The position numbers and the translations under genes are program-made. The notes beneath the pieces are model-generated. The model was not told where the DNA came from. It saw only the letters and a list, made by a program, of their open reading frames with translations, and ran no database searches. From Nocardioides aquaticus (GTDB lineage Bacteria; Actinomycetota; Actinomycetes; Propionibacteriales; Nocardioidaceae), in assembly GCF_018459925.1 (NCBI RefSeq), contig NZ_CP075371.1, forward strand, positions 2,170,001 to 2,234,000: a stretch of DNA of 64,000 nucleotides. Reading direction: 5' to 3'. Numbering within the stretch: position 1 is the first letter of the stretch; each line of letters opens with the position of its first letter. Positions 52,994 through 62,835 of the stretch are shown here, piece by piece.

Positions 52994-54699
52994 ATGACAT
53001 CGCTCAACCGTCGTGACGTACTCAAGATCGGCGCAGCAGGGGTCGGGGTGGCCGCGCTCGGGATGACGCTGCCGCTGGGGGAGGCGGCCAGCACGGCCGA
53101 CTGGATCAGCACGGCACCCAAGCCGGCGCGGTTCGCGCGCCGGATGCCCCTGCCGCCCGTCCTCGTGCCGACCCCGATGAGCGACGAGCACGGCGACTTC
53201 TGGCACTTCGACCTCAGCGAGCGCTCGGCGTCGGCGCAGGTGCTCGACCCGGGTTCGCCCCTGACCACCGTCTTCGGGTACGCCGCCCCGGGTGCGGCAC
53301 CCACGGTGCCCGGGCCCGTCATCCGGGTCCCGCAGAACACCCGGGTCCGGCTGCGGGTCACCAACGACCTGCCCCCGGTCCACCCGACCTTCGGGCACGA
53401 GGTCGCCACGTCGGTCCACCTGCACGGGTCGGCGTCGCTGCCGCAGTTCGACGGGTACGCCAACGACGTCTCCCTCCCCGGGCGGGCCAAGGACTACTGG
53501 TACCCGAACCACCAGGGACCCCGGACGCTCTGGTACCACGACCACGGCGCCCACCAGACCGCCTGGAACGTCTACAGCGGGATGGTCGCGCAGTACCACC
53601 TGAAGAACGCCTGGGAGACCGAGAACCTGCCCCAGGGTCGCTACGACGTCCCGCTGACCGTCAGCGACGCGATCTTCGCCAAGGACGGCTCCCTGGCCTA
53701 CCTCGACCGCGACCACTCCGGGCTCTACGGCGACGTGATCACCGTCAACGGCGTGCCGTGGCCCTACCTGGAGGTCGAGCGGCGCTTCTACCGGTTCCGG
53801 GTCCTGATGGCCACGCTCTCCCGCTCGATGACCCTGCGGTTCGTCAACACGCGCACGGGCGCCACGGTGCCGACCTGGGTGGTGGCCACGGACGGCGGTG
53901 TCACGGCGCCCCAACGTGTCACCAGCTGGCGCCATGCCGGCGCCGAGCGGTACGAGGTGATGGTGGACCTCGGCACCTGCCGGGTCGGGGACCGGGTCGA
54001 GCTGCGGAACGCCAGCAACAAGAACAACCGCGACTACCAGTACACCGGCAAGGTGCTGCAGCTGCGGGTCACCGGCGAGTCGACCGAGGACCGGTGGGGC
54101 ACCGTGCCGACGCCGCCGAGCAGTGAGCTGAACCCGGTGATGACGGTGCCGGTGTCCGCGGCGCGCCGCACCCGCGACATCGACCTCGAGCACGACGACC
54201 TCACCAACGAGTTCATGATCAACGGCCACACGTGGGAGGACGTCGTCGCCTCCGGGTGGAACCTCTTCGCCGACGACAGCGGCGACCCGCCGAGGCCGGG
54301 GGAGGCGGAGATCTGGCGGATCGAGAACAAGTCCGGTGGCTGGTTCCACCCCCTCCACATCCACCTGGTCGACTTCCGCATCGTCAGCCGTCGGGGCGGG
54401 GCCGGGCGGGTGCAGCCGTGGGAGCGGGGCCCCAAGGACGTCGTCTACGTGGGGGAGGGCGAGATCGTCGAGGTGCTGGTGCTCTACCGCATCGCACCCC
54501 AGGCCTACCCAGACGGACGCTCGACCGGTCCGGCCGGCGCGACCGGTGAGCAGGGGGGCGCTACATGATCCACTGCCACAACCTGGCCCACGAGGACCAC
54601 GACATGATGAGTCAGTTCCTCGTCGCCGCGGCGGACGGGACGGTCGACCTCTCGCCCACGCACCCCAACCACCCCGTCTTCGCGGCACCGCCGCAGTGA
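52994..54699 (+). pseudogene. Multicopper oxidase (CotA/bilirubin-oxidase type), apparent frameshift near the C-terminus
   Basis: A Tat signal (NRRDVLKIGAAGVGVAALG) precedes three cupredoxin domains. Copper motifs: VHLHGSA, WYHDHGAHQT and HPLHIHLVDF are in the first frame, which stops at 54568 (TGA 54566-54568). The essential type-1 motif HCHNLAHEDHDMM is in the next frame (ATG 54565 onwards) ending at 54699. One more G in the G run at 54553-54558 would join them into 568 residues. The next gene starts in the stop of the corrected frame (GTGA), which supports the correction. An exported copper oxidase is expected. Confidence 0.85.
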
Positions 54700-55181
54700 G
54701 ACCGGGGGCGGCGGCCCTGGCCCTGACCCTGGTGGTCGGAGGCTCGACCGGTCTGGTGTGGGCCGTGCGGACGTCCGTGGTCACCCCCGTCCGCATCGAC
54801 TCGGCCAGCATGGCGCCCACGCTCGAGCCCGGCGACGTCGTCCTGGTCTCGCGGTGGGCGCCCGACGTGGACGACCTCGCGCACGGCGACCTCGTGGTGT
54901 TCGCCGACCCGCGCGAGGGCCGGCGCACCATCAAGCGCGTCGTCGGGCTCCCGGGGGAGTCCGTCGTGGTCCTCGACGGGGTGCTGCACGTCGACGGGGC
55001 GCCGGTCGAGGAGCCGTGGGTGGACCCTGCGACGGTCGACGGGTACTACAGCCGGACCTTCGAGGTCCCCGGTCAGCACGTGTTCGTGCTCGGTGACAAC
55101 CGGGGCAACTCCGTGGACTCCCGTGACTACGGCGCCGTGGACGCCGAGGACCTGCGAGGCACGGTGCTGCTCGGCCCCTGA
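54696..55181 (+). CDS. lepB: Signal peptidase I
   Basis: The S26 motifs are intact: catalytic Ser in SASMAPTLEPGDVVL, catalytic Lys in RTIKRVVGLPGE and the GDNRGNSVDSRDYG box. A single N-terminal membrane helix (ALALTLVVGGSTGLVWAV) anchors it outside. At 161 residues it is a short actinobacterial type. GTG 54696 overlaps the oxidase stop, so it is translationally coupled and may process exported products of this region. Confidence 0.88.
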   Translation: MRPGAAALALTLVVGGSTGLVWAVRTSVVTPVRIDSASMAPTLEPGDVVLVSRWAPDVDDLAHGDLVVFADPREGRRTIKRVVGLPGESVVVLDGVLHVDGAPVEEPWVDPATVDGYYSRTFEVPGQHVFVLGDNRGNSVDSRDYGAVDAEDLRGTVLLGP

Positions 55182-57051
55182 CCCCGGTCAGGCCCAGGGT
55201 GTGCCGGGCGCGCACGTGAGGCCCGGCTGGTGGCCGCCACCACCGCTGCCGCGGCGACACAGGCGACCGCAAGTGCCGCCAGCCCGGCCAGGGCCCCGGC
55301 CAGGCGCTGGTCGGCTGCGGGCTCCACCCAGCCGAGCCGCAGCTCGAGAAACCACGCGGAGGCGAGCAGGTCGTCGGCGTCGCGGAGCTGGAGCGCGAGC
55401 ACCCCGAGGCAGGCCACCACGGGCAGCAGCCACCCGGCCCACTCGGCGACCGGCCGGCGCTCCGGGTGCTCCGCCCGAGCACCGGCCACCACAGGACCAG
55501 GCCGGACGTGAGGGTCAGGACCACCACGACCAGGTGCCACCAGGGCGAGCCCAGCGACAGGCTCATCACCGGGGTCCGGTGGACGACCGTCAGCAGGACG
55601 CACGCAGCGAGCGCGCCGGTCGGCGGTGCGGCCAGGAGGCGACGGGCTGCGGTGGGCGGCTCCCGGCCGGTGGCGTCGCGGAGCAGCACGACCGGGCGTC
55701 CCATCAGCAGCAGCGGCGGGACGACGAGGAGCAGGAGGAGCTGCTGGGCCAGGTGCACGCTGAGCAGCAGCGGGGCGTACGTCGCGAGGGCCGAGCACAG
55801 GGCCGCGCCGGCCGTCCCAGCCCCCGCGAGGAACCACCGGGTCCGGCTCCGGGGCCAGTCCCTGCCCCCGGTGCGGGCTCGGCGCTGAGCCAGGACGTAG
55901 GCCGTGACGGCCGTCCCGAGCACGACCAGCACCACCGCGTCGGGTCGCCACGTGGTGACCAGCACCGCAGGAGACAGCCGCTCCACCGTCGCACCGTCGT
56001 GGCCCACCACCCCACGGGCCGGCGGCGGGGTGCGGGCCAGCGCGGTCGCCAGACCGGCGCCGACGGCCATCAGCCCGAGCTCGGCGACCGCCAGCCGCCG
56101 GAAGGCCCGGGGCTCCCGTGCCACCACCCGGGGGACCGTCACCCGCCGGTGTCGTGCCCCGAGGACGCCGAGCACGACGAGGACGACGGCCTTGGCCGCC
56201 ACCACCGCGGCGTACCCGCTGGCCCAGGCCGTCTGCCAGGCGACGCCGCTGAAGGGGAGCGAGGCCGAGACCGCCACGAGCCCGGACCCGGCCAGGGCCG
56301 TGTAGCTGACGAGCGCCAGCGCGCTGAACCGGGGCACGGCGACCGCGAGCGCGTCGTCGGCGCGCACGAGCAGCAGCAGGGCGGCCAGGCCGCCGACCCA
56401 GACGAGGGCCGCCGCCACGTGGACCACCAGGCCCCCCGGGGAGAGCCCCGCGTCCTCCGCCGACGCCACGTGACCGGCCACGGGGGACACGAGCGCCGCG
56501 GCGAGCGCGACGGGGACCAGGGCCGCGGCGCGGCGGCGGCCGGCAGCGGCGCCGGCCCCCGTCGCCACCAGCGCGGCGAGCGGGGCGACGACCAGGGCAG
56601 GGGTGATGACACCGGCGGCCGACCACGGCAGCAGCGCCGCCACGGGCACGCCCGACACGGGGACGCCGAGGGTGTCGCACACCGTCAGGACGTGTCCGAG
56701 GAGGGCCACGACCGTCCACGTCGCCGCGGCGCGGCGCGCCGTGCGGCCCGCACGCGCCGACGACACGACGTCCCCGGGGCTGAGCACGGTCGGCACGAGG
56801 AGCGCCCCGACGGTCGCGGCCGCGGCCACCAGGGCCAGGAGGTCGACCAACGGAGCGCCCCAGCCGACCACGGGTCCCGGGTCGGCGATGCCCGGTGGGA
56901 GGTCGGAGGGCGCGCCACCCGCCGCGAGCAGGGCGACCCCGCCACTGGTCGCGGCGACCACCAGACCGGTGACCACCAGACCGGCGACAGCGAGGGCGGC
57001 GGAGGCCCGCACGCGCACGGGGGTCCGGGTCGGGGGTGCGATCAGGGCCAT
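55127..57051 (-). pseudogene. CopD/CtaG-type copper and cytochrome oxidase assembly membrane protein, apparent frameshift
   Basis: The first frame from ATG 57051 gives a polytopic protein with a CopD-like part (GGLVVHVAAALVWVGGLAAL) and a CtaG part (LLLSVHLAQQLLLLLVVPPL, then LVLWWPVLG). After WWPVLG, near 55473, the membrane-protein character jumps to the neighbouring frame (AEWAGWLLPVVACLGVLALQ, DADDLLASAWFLELRLGW) ending at 55127. One missing G (a C on the plus strand) explains the shift. The 3' end overlaps lepB by 55 bp. It would help deliver copper to cytochrome oxidase. Confidence 0.75.
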
Positions 57052-57119
57052 GCCCGAACCGTGACCGGGCCCGGTGGGGAAAACCTGGGGGAGGCCCGCA
57101 GGACGGCGGTGGCGGCCCG

Positions 57120-57133
57120 AGGTGAGCCCAAGG
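57120..57133 (+). promoter_or_regulatory. Shared upstream element AGGTGAGCCCAAGG (copy 2)
   Basis: Identical to 52916-52929; GCACGCT follows at 57141. The start codon of the exported protein is 63 bp downstream. A related GGACCCAAGG lies at 62774-62783 before a response regulator. Confidence 0.5.
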
Positions 57134-57196
57134 TCCCCCCGCACGCTGGGCGGGTCGCAGCACGTCGGCTGCACCCACACCGAGGAGATGAGCGCC

Positions 57197-59473
57197 ATGG
57201 CAGCACCCAGGTCGACCAGGAACCGCGACCGCGGACACTCCCGCCGGCGGGTGCTGGCCGTCGTCGTCGCGGCGCTCGTCGTGGTGTCCCTCGCGGTGGG
57301 GGCGCAGGGTGCCCCGGTCGCACCGACCGAGCCCGACGGCTCGCTCAAGGCCCGGACGGGGCGGCTGACCGAGGTCGGCCCGACCGCCGAGCACGGGTTC
57401 CCGGCTTGGTACCGCGACAGCAACGGGGTGCGGCTCGAGGCCTGCACGACCCTCGACGACCCGCTGTGCGCGACCCTGCCCGACGAGGTCCCGGACCCCG
57501 GCTCCCCGGTCTCGTACCCGGACAACTTCCCCGGCGAGTTCTTCTACCAGCTGGCCGGTGCCGAGCTCGCCGGCAACGGTGTCGACATGAGCATCGGGAT
57601 GGACCTCGAGGGTGCGTGGGCCGCCGAGGAGGTCGTCGACGGTGACCAGATGGTCTTCGGCCGGGTGCGGATCCGCGACCGGGGCCTGGCCGACGGCGAG
57701 TACCGCGTCACCCACCCCTACGGCGTGGACGTCTTCCAGGTCGAGGGCGACGGCATCAACTACACCCAGGACATCGGGACCACCCCGGGCGTGTTCGGGC
57801 AGGCCCTGTCCAGCAGGATCGGCCCCTTCCTCACCTGGGACCCCGCGGTGGCCCCGGCCGCCCCGGCCGGGTACGTCGGCGACCCCGGTGTCCCGCACCC
57901 GGTGGTCGGCAGCCCCTACGGCACCGACTACGTCTCCGTCGAGCAGCGTGACCCGGCCGGTGGGTGGACCGAGCTGGCCCGCACCGACCTGTTCAGCGTG
58001 CAGGGCCGGCTCGCCACGAACGCCGGCGTCGACGTCCGGGCGGCGACCTACAGCGTCGGCGCGGACGGGCGCGGCTTCGTCGACGTGTACGCGACCTCGG
58101 ACGCGGGACAGTCGATCCGGGTGCGGGACGCCGGGCTGGGCTTCGTCGAGACCGCGATGGAGGGCGACCGCGGGGTCTACTACGGCCGCTTCGCCGTCGA
58201 CCGGGAGCCCGACGGGCGGACGCTGACGGTGCTCAACGCCGGGGACCGACCGGTGGCGCAGAAGCAGGCCGTGCTGACCGACGTCGTGACCGTCACCGGC
58301 GCCCGCTACGACGCTGACAGCGATCTGCTCACCGTGTCGGCGTCCTCCAGCGACCAGGACTCGACCCCCGGGCGCCTGACCGTGATGGGTCAGCCGCTGG
58401 TGGACGGCACCGTCAGCATCAGCACCGTCGCGCCGACCGCGACGGTGACGGTGACCTCGGACAAGGGCGGCACCACCACGGTGCCGGTGACCACCGGCGG
58501 GGACGGCATGCAGGCCGACCTGCCGGTGGCGGCAGCCTTCGCGAACCCGGTCGACGCCGCCCCCGGCCAGCGCGTCACGCTCACCGGCACCGGGTCGACC
58601 GGCACCATCGAGACCTACGCCTGGCGCCAGGTCCCGGGCACCGTGACCGAGGACGTCGAGGTCACGCTGCCCGACGGCACGACCGGCACCCAGCCCTCGA
58701 CCGTGGAGGTCCCGGTGACCGACGCCAACCGGGTCGTCCTGGCCGGAGCGGGGACCGCGGTGGCCACCTTCACCGCTCCGGGCGGCTACACCGGGCCCCT
58801 GGCCTTCGAGCTCGTGGTCAGCGGGCCCGCCGGGACCAGCGAGCCGGTGGTGGTCGCGGTGACCGTCGTGGCACCCGACCCGGCGGACCCCGCCCCGGCT
58901 CCGACCGCTGACGCGGGCCCGGACCAGACGGTGCGGCGCACGTCCACGGTGCGGCTCGACGGCGCCGGCAGCACCCTGGTCGACGAGATGCGCTGGACGA
59001 GGGTCAGCGGGCCGCCGGTGACCCTGACGGGGGCCACCACGCCCGGTGCCTCCTTCGTGATGCCCCCGATGGGCCTGCCCACCAGCACCACCGGGCCCAA
59101 CCCGACCTACGCGCCGAGCGACGAACCGGTCGTCCTGCGGCTGACGGTCACGGGCCAGGGAGGTCAGGAGGCCACCGACGAGGTGGTGGTCACGCCGGGC
59201 GCGGAGACCCTGGGCGTGACCGCGGCCGAGTTCCGGGCGGGCAGGGAGTGGCGGGTCTCGGGCACCTCGAGCGTCCTAGCCGGTCAGCGGGTCGCGGTCG
59301 TGCTCGGCAGCGCCCTCACCGGGCGGGTGCTGGGGTTCGCGACGGTCGACGCCGCCGGCGTCTGGGTCTTCCGTGGCGCCGGGGCGGTCACGCCCCCCGC
59401 GACCACGACGACCGTCAGCGCGGTCAGTGCCGTCGGCGGACGGACGACCGGGTTCGTCTTCCGACGCCGCTGA
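57197..59473 (+). CDS. Large exported protein with Ig/PKD-like repeats, 758 aa
   Basis: A basic start and hydrophobic stretch (VLAVVVAALVVVSLAVGAQG) form a signal peptide. Residues ~50-330 are a beta-rich domain (GFPAWYRDSNGVRLEACTTL; DNFPGEFFYQLAGAEL). After that come PKD/Ig-type segments, e.g. ADAGPDQTVRRTSTVRLDGA with GPPVTLTGATTPGASF, which is the PKD/cadherin-like pattern. There is no sortase motif or C-terminal anchor. GGAG 9 nt upstream supports ATG 57197 over 57188. Function unknown; surface or matrix role is plausible. Confidence 0.8.
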   Translation: MAAPRSTRNRDRGHSRRRVLAVVVAALVVVSLAVGAQGAPVAPTEPDGSLKARTGRLTEVGPTAEHGFPAWYRDSNGVRLEACTTLDDPLCATLPDEVPDPGSPVSYPDNFPGEFFYQLAGAELAGNGVDMSIGMDLEGAWAAEEVVDGDQMVFGRVRIRDRGLADGEYRVTHPYGVDVFQVEGDGINYTQDIGTTPGVFGQALSSRIGPFLTWDPAVAPAAPAGYVGDPGVPHPVVGSPYGTDYVSVEQRDPAGGWTELARTDLFSVQGRLATNAGVDVRAATYSVGADGRGFVDVYATSDAGQSIRVRDAGLGFVETAMEGDRGVYYGRFAVDREPDGRTLTVLNAGDRPVAQKQAVLTDVVTVTGARYDADSDLLTVSASSSDQDSTPGRLTVMGQPLVDGTVSISTVAPTATVTVTSDKGGTTTVPVTTGGDGMQADLPVAAAFANPVDAAPGQRVTLTGTGSTGTIETYAWRQVPGTVTEDVEVTLPDGTTGTQPSTVEVPVTDANRVVLAGAGTAVATFTAPGGYTGPLAFELVVSGPAGTSEPVVVAVTVVAPDPADPAPAPTADAGPDQTVRRTSTVRLDGAGSTLVDEMRWTRVSGPPVTLTGATTPGASFVMPPMGLPTSTTGPNPTYAPSDEPVVLRLTVTGQGGQEATDEVVVTPGAETLGVTAAEFRAGREWRVSGTSSVLAGQRVAVVLGSALTGRVLGFATVDAAGVWVFRGAGAVTPPATTTTVSAVSAVGGRTTGFVFRRR

Positions 59474-59642
59474 GCGGGCCCCGCCGCGCGCCGCGACCAC
59501 CTCGGCCGGCGCGCGGCGGGGCGGGTCGAAGGACCTCCCCCCGATTCGGGGGCGCGACCCCACCACCTGCGGGTGCCGGCACGTCCTGGCGGCGGGCAGA
59601 TTGGGAGGTGCTCCCGGGGGGGATGCGGGAGAGGGGAAGGCC

Positions 59643-60557
59643 ATGCACGTCGAGATCTTCGGACAGACACGGGTCGTCATGTCGCACGGCACGGTCGACG
59701 GGAGCGGTCTCGGGGGCGTCAAACCGCGCCAGATCCTCGAGATCCTCGCGGTCTCCGCGGGGAGTCCGGTGTCCAAGGAGGTCCTGGCTGACCTGCTCTG
59801 GGCGGGCTGCCCGCCGCGAAGCTGGACCGGGACCCTCGAGAGCTACGTCTGCCTGCTCCGGCGGCACCTCGGCACGACGGGGTCCGCGTGCCGTGGCATC
59901 GTCACGGTCCCGCAGGGCTACCTCCTCGACCTCTCCTCCGTCGACGTCGACCTGACGACGTTCCGGGCCCTGGCTCGCCGTGCCGAGGCCGACCGACACC
60001 CGGCGACGTGCCTCCCCCTGGTGGAGGAGGCCTTGTCCCTCGCGCACGGCGACCTGCTGGGCGACGAGATGCAGGCCGGCTGGGCCGACGACCAGCGGGA
60101 GACGCTGCGGCGGGAGCTGGTGGGCCTCCACGGACTGGCGGCGTCGTGCGGTCTCGCCCTCGAGCAGCCGGACCTCGCCGTCCGGCACGCCCGTGCCGCG
60201 CTGCGCCGGGACCCGTTGGCCGAGGGCGTGTGGCGGACCCTGATGAGGGCACTGGCCGCAGCCGGGCGGCGTGCCGAGGCGCTCCGGGCGTACGCCGAGG
60301 TCCGTGAGCGCCTCGCCGAGGAGCTGGGCACCGACCCGAGCCCGGAGACGACGAACCTGTACCTCGACCTGCTGCGCAGTGACGGCGCGGTGCCGGCCCA
60401 CGGCGCCGCCGAGGCCCGGGAGGAGGTCCGGCTGCTGATGCGGCTGCTGCGCGACGCCGTGCTGGCGGTCCCGGACCGCGACGTCGGGGACCTCGAGGTG
60501 GCCGACCGGGACGCCGGCTGGTGGCAGGTCGCCGTCCGCCTCGCCGCCGCGTCCTGA
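59643..60557 (+). CDS. SARP-like transcriptional regulator with BTAD domain
   Basis: Residues 1-95 fit an OmpR-type winged helix as in AfsR/DnrI (VKPRQILEILAVSAGSPVSK, LLWAGCPPRSWTGTLESYVC, IVTVPQGYLL). Residues ~98-245 are the bacterial transcriptional activation domain (FRALARRAEADRHPATCLPL; RRDPLAEGVWRTLMRALAAA; EELGTDPSPET). The last 55 residues are a short helical tail. GGGGAAGG precedes ATG 59643. No antibiotic cluster is visible; it may control the exported protein gene before it. Confidence 0.88.
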   Translation: MHVEIFGQTRVVMSHGTVDGSGLGGVKPRQILEILAVSAGSPVSKEVLADLLWAGCPPRSWTGTLESYVCLLRRHLGTTGSACRGIVTVPQGYLLDLSSVDVDLTTFRALARRAEADRHPATCLPLVEEALSLAHGDLLGDEMQAGWADDQRETLRRELVGLHGLAASCGLALEQPDLAVRHARAALRRDPLAEGVWRTLMRALAAAGRRAEALRAYAEVRERLAEELGTDPSPETTNLYLDLLRSDGAVPAHGAAEAREEVRLLMRLLRDAVLAVPDRDVGDLEVADRDAGWWQVAVRLAAAS

Positions 60558-60571
60558 TCCTTGGGGGACGA

Positions 60572-60619
60572 GGTCCCGACGGTGTGGGGCACGAGGTCCC
60601 GAAGGTGGTCCCGAAGGTG
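60572..60619 (+). promoter_or_regulatory. Direct repeats GGTCCCGAAGGTG upstream of a NarL-type regulator
   Basis: Copies at 60572 (one mismatch), 60595 and 60607, the last two adjoining with 12-bp spacing, 83-130 bp before ATG 60702. This looks like an array for a dimeric activator, possibly autoregulation. Confidence 0.55.
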
Positions 60620-60701
60620 TCCCGGCCCGTTGACAGGTCGGTGGCGCCCGCGGTGCCATGGGTGCGTCCGCTCGGGAGCCTCGTCGCCACACCGAACGGA
60701 G

Positions 60702-61415
60702 ATGAGCACCTACATGCCGAGACTGGGCCTGGTCGATCCGACCGTCGTGCCGGCGACGTGTGCACGCCTGCTGATCGTCGACGACCACCGCACCTTCACC
60801 GAGCTGGTCTGCCTGGCGCTGGAGGCGGAGACCGACCTCGAGTGCGTCGGCGCCGCCCACGACGTCCAGGAGGCGCGCGCCGAGGTCGCACGCCACGAAC
60901 CCGACCTCGTGCTGATGGACGTCGATCTCGGCGACGGGGACGAGGACGGTCTGCAGCTGACATCCGAGCTGACTGCCCGCCGGCCCTCGCTGAGGGTGGT
61001 CGTCCTCACCGCGCACGGAGACCTCGGGGTGATGCAGCGGGCGGCCTCGTCCGGCGCGTGCGCCCTGCTGCCCAAGGGAGGTTCGTTGGGGGACCTGCTG
61101 GGCGGACTCCGCACCGCGCGCCGCGGTGCGTTCTTCGTCCCGGCCGACCTGCTGCGCTCGCTCGTCTTCGAGCAGGACGGGCGGGGACGGTCGCCGCGCC
61201 ACCCCGCGCTCACGCCGAGGGAGGCCCTCGTCCTGCAGCTGCTGTCCGAGGGCCGCCACGTCACCGAGATCGCCCGGGACCTGGACCTCTCGGTCCACAC
61301 CTGTCGCGGCTACGTCAAGACGCTGCTCGCGAAGCTGGGAGCCCACTCGCAGCTCGAGGCGGTCGCGATCGCGGGCAGGCACGGGCTCCTCGGTGCTCCG
61401 ACCAGGTCTCCTTGA
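60702..61415 (+). CDS. NarL/FixJ-family response regulator
   Basis: Receiver at ~20-140 (LLIVDDHRTFTELVCLALEA; acceptor Asp in LVLMDVDLGDGDEDG; VVLTAHGD; LLPKGG) and LuxR HTH at ~172-230 (LTPREALVLQLLSEGRHVTE, LDLSVHTCRGYVKTLLAKLG). Two possible starts, ATG 60702 and 60714; GGAG touches the first. The sensor kinase follows about 50 bp later and is the likely partner. Confidence 0.9.
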   Translation: MSTYMPRLGLVDPTVVPATCARLLIVDDHRTFTELVCLALEAETDLECVGAAHDVQEARAEVARHEPDLVLMDVDLGDGDEDGLQLTSELTARRPSLRVVVLTAHGDLGVMQRAASSGACALLPKGGSLGDLLGGLRTARRGAFFVPADLLRSLVFEQDGRGRSPRHPALTPREALVLQLLSEGRHVTEIARDLDLSVHTCRGYVKTLLAKLGAHSQLEAVAIAGRHGLLGAPTRSP

Positions 61416-61467
61416 GCGAGGCGGGTCGGGCCGTCGTGCCCGACCCGTCCACGACGCCGACACCGCG

Positions 61468-62766
61468 GTGCGGAGGGCCTTGTCCCGCTTCCTGCTGCTC
61501 AGCCTGGTCGCGATGGCGCTGGTCGTCCTCGCGACGCTGGGGATAGCCGAGCGCGTCGCGCGGGACCAGGCCCTCGACGACGCCCGCGAGCAGGGTGCCG
61601 GCGTGGCCGAACGGCTGGTGGCTCCGCTGGTCGACGAGGACGTCCGCGCGCGGACACCCGGGGCCGCGGACCAGCTGACGGCGGTGATGGCGGCCCGGAT
61701 GCGGGACGGCAGCGTCCGGCACGTCAAGGTCTGGGACGTCGACGGGGTGGTGATCTGGTCCGACCAGCAGGAGATGGTCGGGAGACGGTTCGCGCTCACC
61801 CAGGACGTGGCCGCCCTCTTCGGCACCCGGGGCGTGACCGCGGAGCTCTCCGGGCTGGACCGTCCGGAGAACCTCGGCGAGCGGGAGGAGCGCGAGCTGT
61901 TGGAGGTGTACGTCGGGACCACCGACCGCACCGGGGAGCCGCTCGTCGTCGAGGCCTACCTGTCGACCGCGCCGATGGAGGAGAACACCCGGGCGATCGT
62001 GGCCACCTTCGTGCCGCTCATCGTCGGGTCGCTGGTCCTGCTGCTGCTGCTGGTCGTGCCGCTGGCGGTGTCGCTGAGCCGACAGGTGCACCGGGCCCAC
62101 GCCGAACGCGCCGTGATGATGCGTCACGCGCTCCTGGCCTCGGACCTGGAGCAGCGCCGGATGGCCGAGGAGCTGCACCACGGCGTCGTCCAGGACCTCT
62201 CCGGACTCGTCTACGCCCTCCCCACCGTCGGGCGACACCTGGGGGAGGGCGGCGACCTCGACGCGGCGCGCTCGATGGTGGTGCGGGCCACCCGCCTGAT
62301 CGAGCAGGACGTCGCGGCGCTGCGCTCGTTGATGACGGGCGTCTACCCACCGGACCTGGACCGGGGCGGGCTGCCGGCCGCGGTCCGGCAGCTGGTCGCG
62401 ACCTGTGCGGGCGACGCCGGTCTGCGCGGACAGGTGTCGATCCCCGACGACCTCGTCCTCCCGAGCGACGCGGCCCGTCTCGCCTACCGGGTGGTGCGTG
62501 AGGGCGTGCGCAACGTCGTCAAGCACGCGGCTGCCGAGGAGGTCGTCATCGAGGTGGCGGCGACCGGGCTCGAGGTCGTGGTGCGCGTCCTCGACGACGG
62601 GGCAGGACCCGGCCCCCGTCCTCCCTCGAGCCCCACGGGCCACCTCGGGCTCCGGCTCCTGACCGACACCGTGCGCGACTTCGGGGGGCGGCTGACCGTC
62701 GGGCCGCGTGCCGGTGGGGGGACGGAGCTGGCGGCGGTGTTCCCGACCGCGCTGGTCCGGGGCTGA
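61468..62766 (+). CDS. Sensor histidine kinase, HisKA_3/NarX type, with extracytoplasmic sensor
   Basis: One membrane helix at ~5-25 (LLLSLVAMALVVLATLGI), an extracytoplasmic domain to ~185 (VWDVDGVVIWSDQQEMVGRR), a second helix (LIVGSLVLLLLLVVPLAV), then the dimerisation box with His in MAEELHHGVVQDLSGL and a HATPase ([33 protein letters not shown]). GTG 61468 is the favoured start; TTG 61480 with GGAGG just upstream is an alternative. It pairs with the regulator at 60702. Confidence 0.88.
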   Translation: MRRALSRFLLLSLVAMALVVLATLGIAERVARDQALDDAREQGAGVAERLVAPLVDEDVRARTPGAADQLTAVMAARMRDGSVRHVKVWDVDGVVIWSDQQEMVGRRFALTQDVAALFGTRGVTAELSGLDRPENLGEREERELLEVYVGTTDRTGEPLVVEAYLSTAPMEENTRAIVATFVPLIVGSLVLLLLLVVPLAVSLSRQVHRAHAERAVMMRHALLASDLEQRRMAEELHHGVVQDLSGLVYALPTVGRHLGEGGDLDAARSMVVRATRLIEQDVAALRSLMTGVYPPDLDRGGLPAAVRQLVATCAGDAGLRGQVSIPDDLVLPSDAARLAYRVVREGVRNVVKHAAAEEVVIEVAATGLEVVVRVLDDGAGPGPRPPSSPTGHLGLRLLTDTVRDFGGRLTVGPRAGGGTELAAVFPTALVRG

Positions 62767-62773
62767 CCCAGGA

Positions 62774-62783
62774 GGACCCAAGG
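62774..62783 (+). promoter_or_regulatory. CCCAAGG element (copy 3, weaker)
   Basis: GGACCCAAGG, partial match to the 14-mer at 52916 and 57120, 52 bp before ATG 62836. Confidence 0.35.
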
Positions 62784-62835
62784 TCGGTCTGGGACGGTCC
62801 ATCGACCGACGACCCAGTCACGACGGAGGACGCAC

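Noticed and set aside
55093..57645. Long plus-strand open frame (850 codons)
   Set aside because: Arg/Gly/His-rich shadow of the minus-strand CopD-CtaG gene; no domain and no ribosome site.
59424..61931. Long minus-strand open frame (835 codons)
   Set aside because: Shadow of the SARP-like, response-regulator and kinase genes, which have complete domains on the plus strand.
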